Under the pieces are notes generated by a model, which saw only the letters and a program-made list of their open reading frames with translations, did no database searches and was not told the DNA's origin. A stretch of 28,069 nucleotides of DNA from positions 1-28,069 of the forward strand of contig CAAGHZ010000069.1 in assembly GCA_900769795.1 (NCBI GenBank), given 5' to 3'. The position numbers and the translations under genes are program-made. This document shows, one piece after another, positions 8,178 through 14,028 of this stretch. Source of the DNA: Clostridia bacterium. GTDB taxonomy: Bacteria > Bacillota > Clostridia > Monoglobales > Monoglobaceae. Position 1 is the first letter of the stretch; each line of letters starts with the position of its first letter.

Positions 8178-8669
8178 TTACAGAACAATCTCAAACTGTT
8201 CTTCGGGTTTTAAATCTACTACTGTACAGTCATTTGCATATGTACACTCGGGCAAAACAATTACCGCTGTGACAAAATCCTTGTTTGCAGGCAAAGGGGC
8301 AAGGTGCCATACCCCCGCATTTAATTTTACAAGTGTATTCTTTGGCACGATAAACGCCTTGGCATACTCCGTTACAACTGCCCCTGCTGATGCAGGTGCA
8401 CAATGGATTATCATATCATCATCAATCGGCATAATCATTTCCCAGGTTGTTGTGTGGTATTCCTGCTGAGTAATCACCATTTTTTCAGGCTTTTTTACGA
8501 TTATGGGCGAAAATCCAATTCTATGATTACTATCCACTGTTATGCGGTCAGGGAAGAACTTGTGCAGTTCTCCGCACAAGGGGTAGCCCTCAGGCTTATC
8601 CATAGCATAAAACTGCCCAAATTGTGCAAAGTTTTCAAGTGATATTTTTTCCGCTTTTATCTCTCTCAT
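8178..8669 (-). CDS. AllA-like cupin protein (ureidoglycolate lyase family)
   Basis: A 163-residue single-domain protein. The order of motifs (ENFAQFGQFY near the start, HTTTWEMIMPID in the middle, AFIVPKNTLVKLNAGVWHLAPLP with the GVWH turn near residue 120) resembles the ureidoglycolate lyase / AllA cupin family (PF04115). In purine degradation AllA splits ureidoglycolate into glyoxylate and urea, but nothing else of that pathway is here, so the true substrate may be a different 2-hydroxy acid or sugar-acid derivative. It follows the polysaccharide deacetylase gene after 15 bases on the same strand and starts with AAAGGAGA and ATG at 8669. The fold call is fairly safe, the reaction is not. 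Confidence 0.65.
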   Translation of the reverse strand: MREIKAEKISLENFAQFGQFYAMDKPEGYPLCGELHKFFPDRITVDSNHRIGFSPIIVKKPEKMVITQQEYHTTTWEMIMPIDDDMIIHCAPASAGAVVTEYAKAFIVPKNTLVKLNAGVWHLAPLPANKDFVTAVIVLPECTYANDCTVVDLKPEEQFEIVL

Positions 8670-8684
8670 ATTCTTATCTCCTTT

Positions 8685-9512
8685 TTATATATTCAAGGTT
8701 TCGCCTCTTTTTATAAGATAGGTCTCGCCCTCTATTGCCACCCACACATCAATGGCTGACGGGTTATGAATCGTCTTTCTGTCCACACTTACCTGCAAAT
8801 TTTCATATGCCTTGACATAATCATATACTTCTATGTTTGTAGCATACCATATATCGTCTCTTCCGCCTATGTATTTTGCAAACTCTTCTATAACTTCCCA
8901 GTTATCATAATCGTCAAACTCGTAAGAGTGTCCCCACAGATAGAACATCCATCCTCTGCCCCAATGACGCATATCGTCCTCTGCAAATTTCTTCGCAAGT
9001 TCCATAAGTCTTGGGTTGTTATGATGACAGGTAGGATGCAATGTCAGCCAATTTTCGGGCAAATCAAAACTTTCTGTGGATTTTACTGTGCGAGAGTAGC
9101 AGATTCCGCACTTTTCAAGTGTGTCTACGGTCTCCGCTTTATATGTACCAAAAGGATATGCCATACCCCTTGCAATCACGCCATAATCCCTCTCTATTCC
9201 ACGTCTGTCCTCCATTATCTCGCATATAACCTCGTCACTTTTGAGTTTTTCCAGAAACGGATGGGTGTATCCGTGCACCGCAACTTCATGACCTGACTTT
9301 GTATAAAGTTCTTTTGACTCAGACAACTTCATTCTGCCATAGAACTTCTCCCTTTTTGCATCTTCTTCAAGATACATTCCCGAGTTAATGTTAAACGTCC
9401 CTTTTAAGCCATACTTGTTCATAATCTCAACAAGTCTTATATCCTGCACCACGCCATCATCATAGCTAAGGGTCAAAACTTTCCTCTTTCCGTCCTTAAA
9501 TCTTATATACAT
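8685..9512 (-). CDS. Polysaccharide deacetylase family protein (NodB homology, CE4)
   Basis: A 275-residue metal-dependent deacetylase domain protein. The metal-binding motif LSYDDG gives Asp18/Asp19, and HGYTH gives His80 and His84 (the H-x-x-x-H motif); AYPFGTYK at about 130 and the WGHSYE near 205 are later family motifs. There is no signal peptide, so it appears cytoplasmic, unlike most peptidoglycan or chitin deacetylases; small intracellular CE4-like proteins of Clostridia often sit with sugar-metabolism genes, and the substrate is unknown. The ATG at 9512 has AAGGAGG 8 bases upstream and starts directly at the domain; an in-frame start at 9584 would place translation upstream of the predicted -10. 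It heads a two-gene unit with the AllA-like cupin. Confidence 0.85.
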   Translation of the reverse strand: MYIRFKDGKRKVLTLSYDDGVVQDIRLVEIMNKYGLKGTFNINSGMYLEEDAKREKFYGRMKLSESKELYTKSGHEVAVHGYTHPFLEKLKSDEVICEIMEDRRGIERDYGVIARGMAYPFGTYKAETVDTLEKCGICYSRTVKSTESFDLPENWLTLHPTCHHNNPRLMELAKKFAEDDMRHWGRGWMFYLWGHSYEFDDYDNWEVIEEFAKYIGGRDDIWYATNIEVYDYVKAYENLQVSVDRKTIHNPSAIDVWVAIEGETYLIKRGETLNI

Positions 9513-9552
9513 TGTAAAAACCTCCTTCTGTTTATCAATTATCTTTAAACTC

Positions 9553-9581
9553 ATTATATCATATCCGCCTTGTCCTTTCAA
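9553..9581 (-). promoter_or_regulatory. Sigma-A promoter of the deacetylase/AllA-like operon
   Basis: Minus strand TTGAAA (9576-9581), 17 bases, TATAAT (9553-9558), with TGA directly before the -10. The start codon at 9512 lies about 40 bases downstream. Confidence 0.8.
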
Positions 9582-9638
9582 CATTTTTATTTCACCTTAT
9601 TGAATTATCAATCATATTATAAAGCGGAGGTGAAATAT

Positions 9639-10046
9639 ATGAATAATTATAATTGTAACTGCGGTTGCAGATTGGGATGTGCCGGCCTCGCCGTTATAGC
9701 AAGTGCCATCATCGGCGTTGTTGCTGCTTTCCTGAACTTTGCGGCTCTTATAACAGTTACTCCTGCATTTTTGTGGGTGTTGTTTGGAATCGCCGTTGGC
9801 ACCCTTGGCATAACGCTCCTTGGATCTTCAGTTTGCCCGTCAGATGGTAGATTCTGCTGTCGCTTTCTTAGTCAGCTTATATCAGGAATTTTAGGTACAG
9901 TTCTGACAGCTGTAATCCTTCTTGGCATATCTTTTGCCGCTACAAGTATAATCGGCGCTATTATTACAGGCCTTTTATTGTTCTTCTTCTCACTAACCAT
10001 AACCAGCGCCGCTTGTCTTGTTAAGTGCAGATACGACTGTGACTAA
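9639..10046 (+). CDS. Small four-helix membrane protein with cysteine-rich ends, unknown function
   Basis: A 135-residue protein that is almost wholly hydrophobic: about four membrane segments (15-35, 42-62, 80-101, 104-125). Ten cysteines lie only outside or at the edges of the helices: 6, 8, 10 and 14 at the N-terminus (NCNCGCRLGC), 66, 73 and 74 in the central loop, and 126, 130 and 134 at the C-terminus. This placement suggests metal binding or disulfide cross-linking near one membrane face. I do not recognise a named family. The ATG at 9639 follows GCGGAGGTGA with 5-8 bases spacing; upstream in-frame starts lack a binding site and overlap the promoter of the divergent gene. No convincing sigma-A promoter is visible. 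It is alone in its orientation block and followed by a hairpin at 10061. Confidence 0.8.
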   Translation: MNNYNCNCGCRLGCAGLAVIASAIIGVVAAFLNFAALITVTPAFLWVLFGIAVGTLGITLLGSSVCPSDGRFCCRFLSQLISGILGTVLTAVILLGISFAATSIIGAIITGLLLFFFSLTITSAACLVKCRYDCD

Positions 10047-10052
10047 ATAAAA

Positions 10053-10081
10053 TTGACACACCCCGATAAGATGTTTCTTAT
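10053..10081 (+). promoter_or_regulatory. Possible promoter of a small transcript, partly inside a hairpin
   Basis: TTGACA (10053-10058), 17 bases, TCTTAT (10076-10081). The -35 is perfect and the -10 matches 4 of 6. It would start RNA near 10088, directly before the second hairpin and the small ORF at 10136. The -10 falls in the right arm of the hairpin at 10061-10086, so this may be coincidence. Confidence 0.35.
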
Positions 10082-10086
10082 CGGGG
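10061..10086 (+). terminator. Hairpin downstream of the four-helix membrane protein gene
   Basis: CCCCGATAAG (10061-10070) pairs with CTTATCGGGG (10077-10086) around a 6-base loop, 14 bases after the stop codon. The following TAAAAAATAT has no T-run, so it is a weak intrinsic terminator at best. Confidence 0.55.
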
Positions 10087-10096
10087 TAAAAAATAT

Positions 10097-10122
10097 GAAG
10101 GTCGTTTGGGGGAACGACCTTC
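10097..10122 (+). promoter_or_regulatory. Hairpin preceding a strong ribosome binding site
   Basis: GAAGGTCGTT (10097-10106) pairs perfectly with AACGACCTTC (10113-10122) around TGGGGG. It is followed within two bases by GGGAGGGAG and an ATG at 10136. It could be a 5' stabilising stem or part of a small regulatory RNA. Confidence 0.5.
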
Positions 10123-10135
10123 ACGGGAGGGAGTT

Positions 10136-10201
10136 ATGTTTTTACTTTCACAGTTTTTTACTGCATATTCATTATATACCCCTCTGCAAATACTATGGTG
10201 A
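10136..10201 (+). CDS. Candidate 21-residue hydrophobic peptide
   Basis: ATG at 10136 follows GGGAGG (10125-10130) with a 5-base gap and opens a 22-codon frame that reads MFLLSQFFTAYS and ends PLQILW before TGA at 10201. It is hydrophobic and could lie in the membrane. Support is the strong ribosome binding site, the upstream hairpin and a possible promoter. Downstream, CCTCCC at about 10238-10243 could pair with the GGGAGG of the binding site. The remaining bases up to the secG promoter at 10289 are AT-rich with nothing else recognisable. Length alone gives no statistical support, so this may be a non-coding RNA or nothing. Confidence 0.35.
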   Translation: MFLLSQFFTAYSLYTPLQILW

Positions 10202-10288
10202 ATAAAATGTAAAAAGATATTTAACAAAATATGAACGCCTCCCTTCCCTTTTCTTCTTATCTTTTATAATAAAATATTTAAAAAGGAC

Positions 10289-10317
10289 TTGAAAAATTTT
10301 TTCTTCTGTGGTATAAT
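10289..10317 (+). promoter_or_regulatory. Sigma-A promoter of secG
   Basis: TTGAAA (10289-10294), 17 bases, TATAAT (10312-10317), with TGG before the -10. The leader to the ATG at 10421 is about 97 bases and contains a direct repeat ACTGCAGATT at 10329-10338 and 10367-10376, of unknown meaning. Confidence 0.85.
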
Positions 10318-10420
10318 ACACCTTACTGACTGCAGATTGTCCGATTTTTACATATTGTCTACAGACACTGCAGATTAAATTGTTGATATTATGTATTGAA
10401 AGATACAAGGAGGAAGTAAA

Positions 10421-10801
10421 ATGAACTTAGCTTTAGTAATTATTCATGTTGTAATTTCCGTTGCTCTCGTTGTTGTTGTGCTTATGCAGCATGGCAAGCA
10501 GCAGGGTCTCTCCGGTGCCATTGCCGGCGGCGCAGAAACTTTCTTTGGAAAGAACAAGGGCAGAACAATCGATGCGATGCTCAAAAAGTTTACTGCTGTT
10601 ATGGCAGTTCTCTTTATTGTCAGTTCTATTGCCTTGACTGCAGTTTCTGTAAAGGACCTCAAAGATGCTGAGGCAGAGGCTCAGGCTCAGATCGAGACTC
10701 AGGCAGAAGAACTTCCCGTTGAAGAAGTTCCTGCAGAGGAAGTTGTCGAAGAGGAAGCTCCTGTTGAAGAAGAGGCTCCTGCAGAAGAAGTTGCTGAATA
10801 A
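10421..10801 (+). CDS. secG: Preprotein translocase subunit SecG with long acidic tail
   Basis: A 126-residue protein. The first 75 residues are a typical SecG: helix one (about 3-23), the conserved cytoplasmic loop LMQHGKQQGLSGAIAGGAETFFG (about 24-46), a basic stretch, then helix two (about 54-74). SecG binds SecYE and supports SecA-driven export. After the second helix comes a tail of about 50 residues made almost only of Glu, Ala, Val, Pro and Gln in imperfect EEVPAEE/EEAPVEE/EEAPAEE units, absent from the short classic SecG. The tail would follow the second membrane helix and be strongly negative. ATG at 10421 has AAGGAGG upstream; own promoter and own terminator, so it is monocistronic. 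Confidence 0.93.
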   Translation: MNLALVIIHVVISVALVVVVLMQHGKQQGLSGAIAGGAETFFGKNKGRTIDAMLKKFTAVMAVLFIVSSIALTAVSVKDLKDAEAEAQAQIETQAEELPVEEVPAEEVVEEEAPVEEEAPAEEVAE

Positions 10802-10818
10802 TTTAAATAAGTCTTATC

Positions 10819-10853
10819 AAAATGGGGACAACTTTGATGGTTGTCCCCATTTT
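10819..10853 (+). terminator. Intrinsic terminator of secG
   Basis: AAAATGGGGACAAC (10819-10832) pairs with GTTGTCCCCATTTT (10840-10853) around a 7-base loop, 17 bases after the secG stop. The right arm ends in TTTT followed by AAAATT. Confidence 0.85.
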
Positions 10854-10876
10854 AAAATTATAGACCGGTGATTATT

Positions 10877-11416
10877 ATGAACATATCATTTAAAAAATTA
10901 TTTGGTCATTTTAAGACCATAACCGCACATCGCCACTGTGTTATTGCTCATAGCAAAAAGGCTGGCATTTTGTTTCAGGGACTATTTCATGACTTATCAA
11001 AATATAGTCCGCGGGAATTCTTTGTTGGCGCAAAATATTATTCGGGAGATAAAAGCCCTAACGAGGCAGAACGCAGAGAGATTGGATATTCGACTGCATG
11101 GATGCATCACAAAGGCAGAAACCGTCACCATTTTGAATATTGGTCTGACTACGATATGAACACCCACATTATGGTTCCGATGCCGATGCCTCCAAAGTAT
11201 ATCGCAGAAATGTTCTGCGACCGCGTTGCCGCAAGCAAGATATATCAGGGAGAGAAGTATACAAATAAGCATCCCCTTGAATACTTTCTTAAAGAAAAAA
11301 GCACCCTCCCAATCCATCCCGATACCGCAGAAATCCTCGAGGAACTTCTTTGGGCCCTTGCAGAAAACGGCGAAGACGCCGCATTTAGAAAGGTTCGTAT
11401 AATGATAAAAAAATAA
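10877..11416 (+). CDS. DUF5662 family protein, HD-like histidine pattern
   Basis: A 179-residue soluble protein matching the DUF5662 family (PF18907), which automatic pipelines sometimes label catalase without basis. Histidines and acids are densely placed: His18, His20 and His25 (TAHRHCVIAH), GLFHDLSKYSP with His38-Asp39, then WMHHKGRNRHHFEYW with His77/78 and His84/85. The spacing recalls an HD-type metal hydrolase, but that is inference; the reaction is unknown. The ATG at 10877 has GGTGA 5-6 bases upstream; an in-frame GTG at 10868 would add MII and has no binding site. It sits between the secG terminator and a bidirectional terminator, with no clear promoter of its own, so some read-through from secG is possible. 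Confidence 0.8.
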   Translation: MNISFKKLFGHFKTITAHRHCVIAHSKKAGILFQGLFHDLSKYSPREFFVGAKYYSGDKSPNEAERREIGYSTAWMHHKGRNRHHFEYWSDYDMNTHIMVPMPMPPKYIAEMFCDRVAASKIYQGEKYTNKHPLEYFLKEKSTLPIHPDTAEILEELLWALAENGEDAAFRKVRIMIKK

Positions 11417-11437
11417 CGGAGCGATGCTCCGTTATTT
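11411..11437. terminator. Bidirectional terminator between DUF5662 and lipoprotein genes
   Basis: AAATAACGGAGC (11411-11422), loop GAT, GCTCCGTTATTT (11426-11437), with T-run after it on the plus strand and an A-run before it that is a T-run on the minus strand. The stop codon of the DUF5662 gene lies in the stem; the convergent lipoprotein gene stops at 11440. Confidence 0.9.
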
Positions 11438-11439
11438 TT

Positions 11440-12126
11440 TTATACTGATTCTGACATCAGTGTTATTCTTATTGTTGCGATTTTGCCGTCAGCGTTGCTG
11501 AACATAAAATCCTGAAAATAATATCCCGATGTATCTCCGCTTTTTTGCTCGCCGGAAAGGCTGGTTCCAAGAAACTCCACCTTGCGACCATCTTTTTCAA
11601 AGTATCTTACCGCTCTTGATGCTGCCTTGCTTGTCTCTCCTGTACTCTCGTCAATCTCTTCCTTGCCCTCATTGTAGCTATCACCATAGGCTTTTTTAAA
11701 ATCTTCAGCCGAGGTGCCAACGCCAATCCCTCTTAAAGTAAAGTATCTTGTCTCTTTGCCGTCTTTGAACTGTCCGTTGGAAACAATAAAAGAAACCGCC
11801 GTATCATCCTTGTACTTTACCACAACACCATCATATATCTTATATTCGTTATCGATTCTCTCAGGTGCGCCCGCAACCTCTTCTATTTCGCTCGCTTTCA
11901 TACCAAGTGTAATTTTCTTCCCCGTAACTGTATCTACTAAAGAAAGATCATCCTCGCTGTACTCGTACTGAGTTTTCTCGTCCCTCTCATCAAGTACAAC
12001 CTCATAATTTTTATCTGTATTCTGTGCATCGGTGATGGGAACAATGTTTTCGTTGCTCTCACCGCAACCTGAAAATCCTACTGTCATTACCAGAAGTGCC
12101 GCTATAAGAGCCAGTGCCTTTTTCAT
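11440..12126 (-). CDS. Lipoprotein with two BamE/SmpA-like repeats, unknown function
   Basis: A 228-residue protein. The N-terminus is a lipoprotein signal: MKK, hydrophobic ALALIAALLVMTVG, then the lipobox FSGC with Cys21 as the lipidated residue. An acidic linker follows. Two segments share one layout: ITLGMKASEIEEVAGAPER then YDGVVVKYKDDTAVSFIV (about 71-120), and GIGVGTSAEDFKKAYGDSY then VRYFEKDGRKVEFLG (about 132-190). This G-x-S/T-x-x-x-(h)-x-x-x-x-G pattern followed by a beta-hairpin is that of small BamE/SmpA-like folds, known to bind partners. It is exposed on the outer face of the membrane. It follows mnmG after 16 bases on the same strand, so it is in the fhs-mnmG unit by position. 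Its start region is identical over 19 bases to that of xylB. Confidence 0.72.
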   Translation of the reverse strand: MKKALALIAALLVMTVGFSGCGESNENIVPITDAQNTDKNYEVVLDERDEKTQYEYSEDDLSLVDTVTGKKITLGMKASEIEEVAGAPERIDNEYKIYDGVVVKYKDDTAVSFIVSNGQFKDGKETRYFTLRGIGVGTSAEDFKKAYGDSYNEGKEEIDESTGETSKAASRAVRYFEKDGRKVEFLGTSLSGEQKSGDTSGYYFQDFMFSNADGKIATIRITLMSESV

Positions 12127-12142
12127 AGATATCTCTCCTTTT

Positions 12143-14002
12143 CTATTTCAGATATATAAGCAAAACTGCAATATCCGCAGGCGAAACCCCTGATATTCTC
12201 GATGCCTGACCAAGTGACAAAGGCCTTATCTTGTCAAGTTTCTGTCTTGCTTCAAGTCTCAACCCATCAATTTTACTGTAGTCAATGTCCTTTGGCAGAG
12301 CCTTGTTTTCAAGTTTTGAGAACTGTTCTGCCTGAGACATCTGCCGATTTATATATCCTTCGTATTTTATACTGATTTCAACCTGCTCGCACACGTCGGC
12401 GGGCAAATCCGGTCTGTCTTTATCTGCGACCTTAAGGTCCTCATACCCTACCTCCGGGCGTTTTAAAAGTTCACTTGCCTTTGCCCCTGTCGTAATCGGC
12501 GTACTTCCGACTTTTGTCAAAACTTCATTGACCGCCTCCGATGGTGGAAACACAAGTTTTTCGAGCCTTTTAATTTCATTCTCTATTGACGCCTTTTTCT
12601 CAAGAAACTTCTCGTATCTCTCATCAGAAATCAATCCGATTCTATGCCCGATCTCTGTAAGTCTCAAATCTGCATTGTCCTGCCTGAGAAGCAGTCTGTA
12701 CTCTGAGCGCGACGTCATCATGCGATATGGCTCATTGGTACCCTTGGTAACCAAGTCGTCAATAAGGGTGCCAATATACGCCTGAGAGCGTTCAAGCACA
12801 AAGGGCTCTCTGCCAAGAATTTTAAGTGCCGCATTTACGCCTGCAACAAGCCCCTGCGCCGCCGCCTCTTCATAACCTGAACTTCCGTTGAACTGACCCG
12901 CTCCGTAAAGGCCCCCAATTGTTTTAAATTCAAGGGTTGGCAAAAGTTGAAGAGGATTTGCACAATCGTATTCTATGGCATAGGCGTTTCTCGTCACCTG
13001 AGCGTTCTCAAACCCGGGCAGAGAATGTATCATCTCTATCTGCACATCCTCAGGCATACTGCTGGAGAATCCCTGAAGGTACATTTCCTCTGTATCTGTC
13101 CCCATTGGCTCTACAAAGAGTTGATGTCTCTCTTTGTCACGAAATCTGACGATTTTGTCCTCAATAGAGGGACAGTACCTTGGGCCTATACCCTTTATGT
13201 CTCCGCCATAGAGCGGTGAACGATGCAAGTTGTCAAGTATTATTTTATGCGTTTTTTCGTTGGTATATGTAATATGACACGAAACCTGATTTTTAAGTTC
13301 GCCCTCTGTTTCAAAGGAGAATGGCGTAATGCTCTCGTCCCCAACCTGCTCTTCAAGTTTTGAAAAATCAATGCTTCGTCTGTTTATTCTCGGCGGTGTG
13401 CCTGTTTTAAAACGCACAAGTTCTACGCCGAGTTTTTCTAAATTCTTCGAAAGTCCCGTCGCAGGGAAAACCCCGTCAGGCCCACTCTCCTGGCTGAACT
13501 CGCCGATTATTATTCTGCCCTTAAGGTATGTGCCTGTACACACGATGGCCGCTCTACACATATACTGTGCCCCTGCCATTGTCACAACCGAGTTTACACA
13601 GTTGTTCTCATCTACCGTAACATCCACTATCTCCGCCTGTCGCACATCAAGGTTCTCGCAAAGTTCAATGCGGTGTTTCATATCATTTTGATATGCACGT
13701 CTGTCAATCTGTGCACGCAGAGAGTGAACAGCCGGCCCTTTGCCGCGGTTAAGTATACGCGACTGAATAAAAGTAGCATCTGCTGCTTTGCCCATCTCAC
13801 CGCCAAGGGCGTCAATCTCTCGCACCAAATGTCCTTTTGCCGTACCTCCGATACTTGGATTACATGGCAGGTTTGCCACAGAGTCAAGAGAGATGGAAAA
13901 TATACAGGTTTTAAGCCCAAGGCGCGCCGAAGCGAGGGCAGCCTCGATTCCGGCATGCCCCCCTCCTATAACCGCTACATCATAACTACCTGCTGTAAAC
14001 AT
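12143..14002 (-). CDS. mnmG: tRNA uridine-5-carboxymethylaminomethyl(34) synthesis enzyme MnmG
   Basis: A 619-residue FAD protein that together with MnmE modifies U34 in the wobble position of certain tRNAs, in the cytoplasm. The FAD-binding VIGGGHAGIEAALASARLG is at about 11-29, then NPSIGGTAKGHLVREIDALGG, the RFKTGTPPRINRRSID segment and GLYGAGQFNGSSGYEEAAAQG are family signatures. The C-terminal helical part ends SRISGVSPADIAVLLIYLK, the MnmE-binding region. Normal length. ATG at 14002 with GGGAGA about 10 bases upstream. It lies 26 bases downstream of fhs. Its partner mnmE is 8.6 kb away on the other strand, though the two are usually adjacent. Confidence 0.97.
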   Translation of the reverse strand: MFTAGSYDVAVIGGGHAGIEAALASARLGLKTCIFSISLDSVANLPCNPSIGGTAKGHLVREIDALGGEMGKAADATFIQSRILNRGKGPAVHSLRAQIDRRAYQNDMKHRIELCENLDVRQAEIVDVTVDENNCVNSVVTMAGAQYMCRAAIVCTGTYLKGRIIIGEFSQESGPDGVFPATGLSKNLEKLGVELVRFKTGTPPRINRRSIDFSKLEEQVGDESITPFSFETEGELKNQVSCHITYTNEKTHKIILDNLHRSPLYGGDIKGIGPRYCPSIEDKIVRFRDKERHQLFVEPMGTDTEEMYLQGFSSSMPEDVQIEMIHSLPGFENAQVTRNAYAIEYDCANPLQLLPTLEFKTIGGLYGAGQFNGSSGYEEAAAQGLVAGVNAALKILGREPFVLERSQAYIGTLIDDLVTKGTNEPYRMMTSRSEYRLLLRQDNADLRLTEIGHRIGLISDERYEKFLEKKASIENEIKRLEKLVFPPSEAVNEVLTKVGSTPITTGAKASELLKRPEVGYEDLKVADKDRPDLPADVCEQVEISIKYEGYINRQMSQAEQFSKLENKALPKDIDYSKIDGLRLEARQKLDKIRPLSLGQASRISGVSPADIAVLLIYLK

Positions 14003-14028
14003 TTTCTGTCATCTCCCAAATATCAATT

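Noticed and set aside
9593..9621. CACC-16-CATATTATA resembles a sigma-K sporulation promoter before the four-helix membrane protein gene
   Set aside because: The transcript would start inside or after the GGAGG ribosome binding site at 9626-9630, so it could hardly serve this gene; the match is short and AT-rich.
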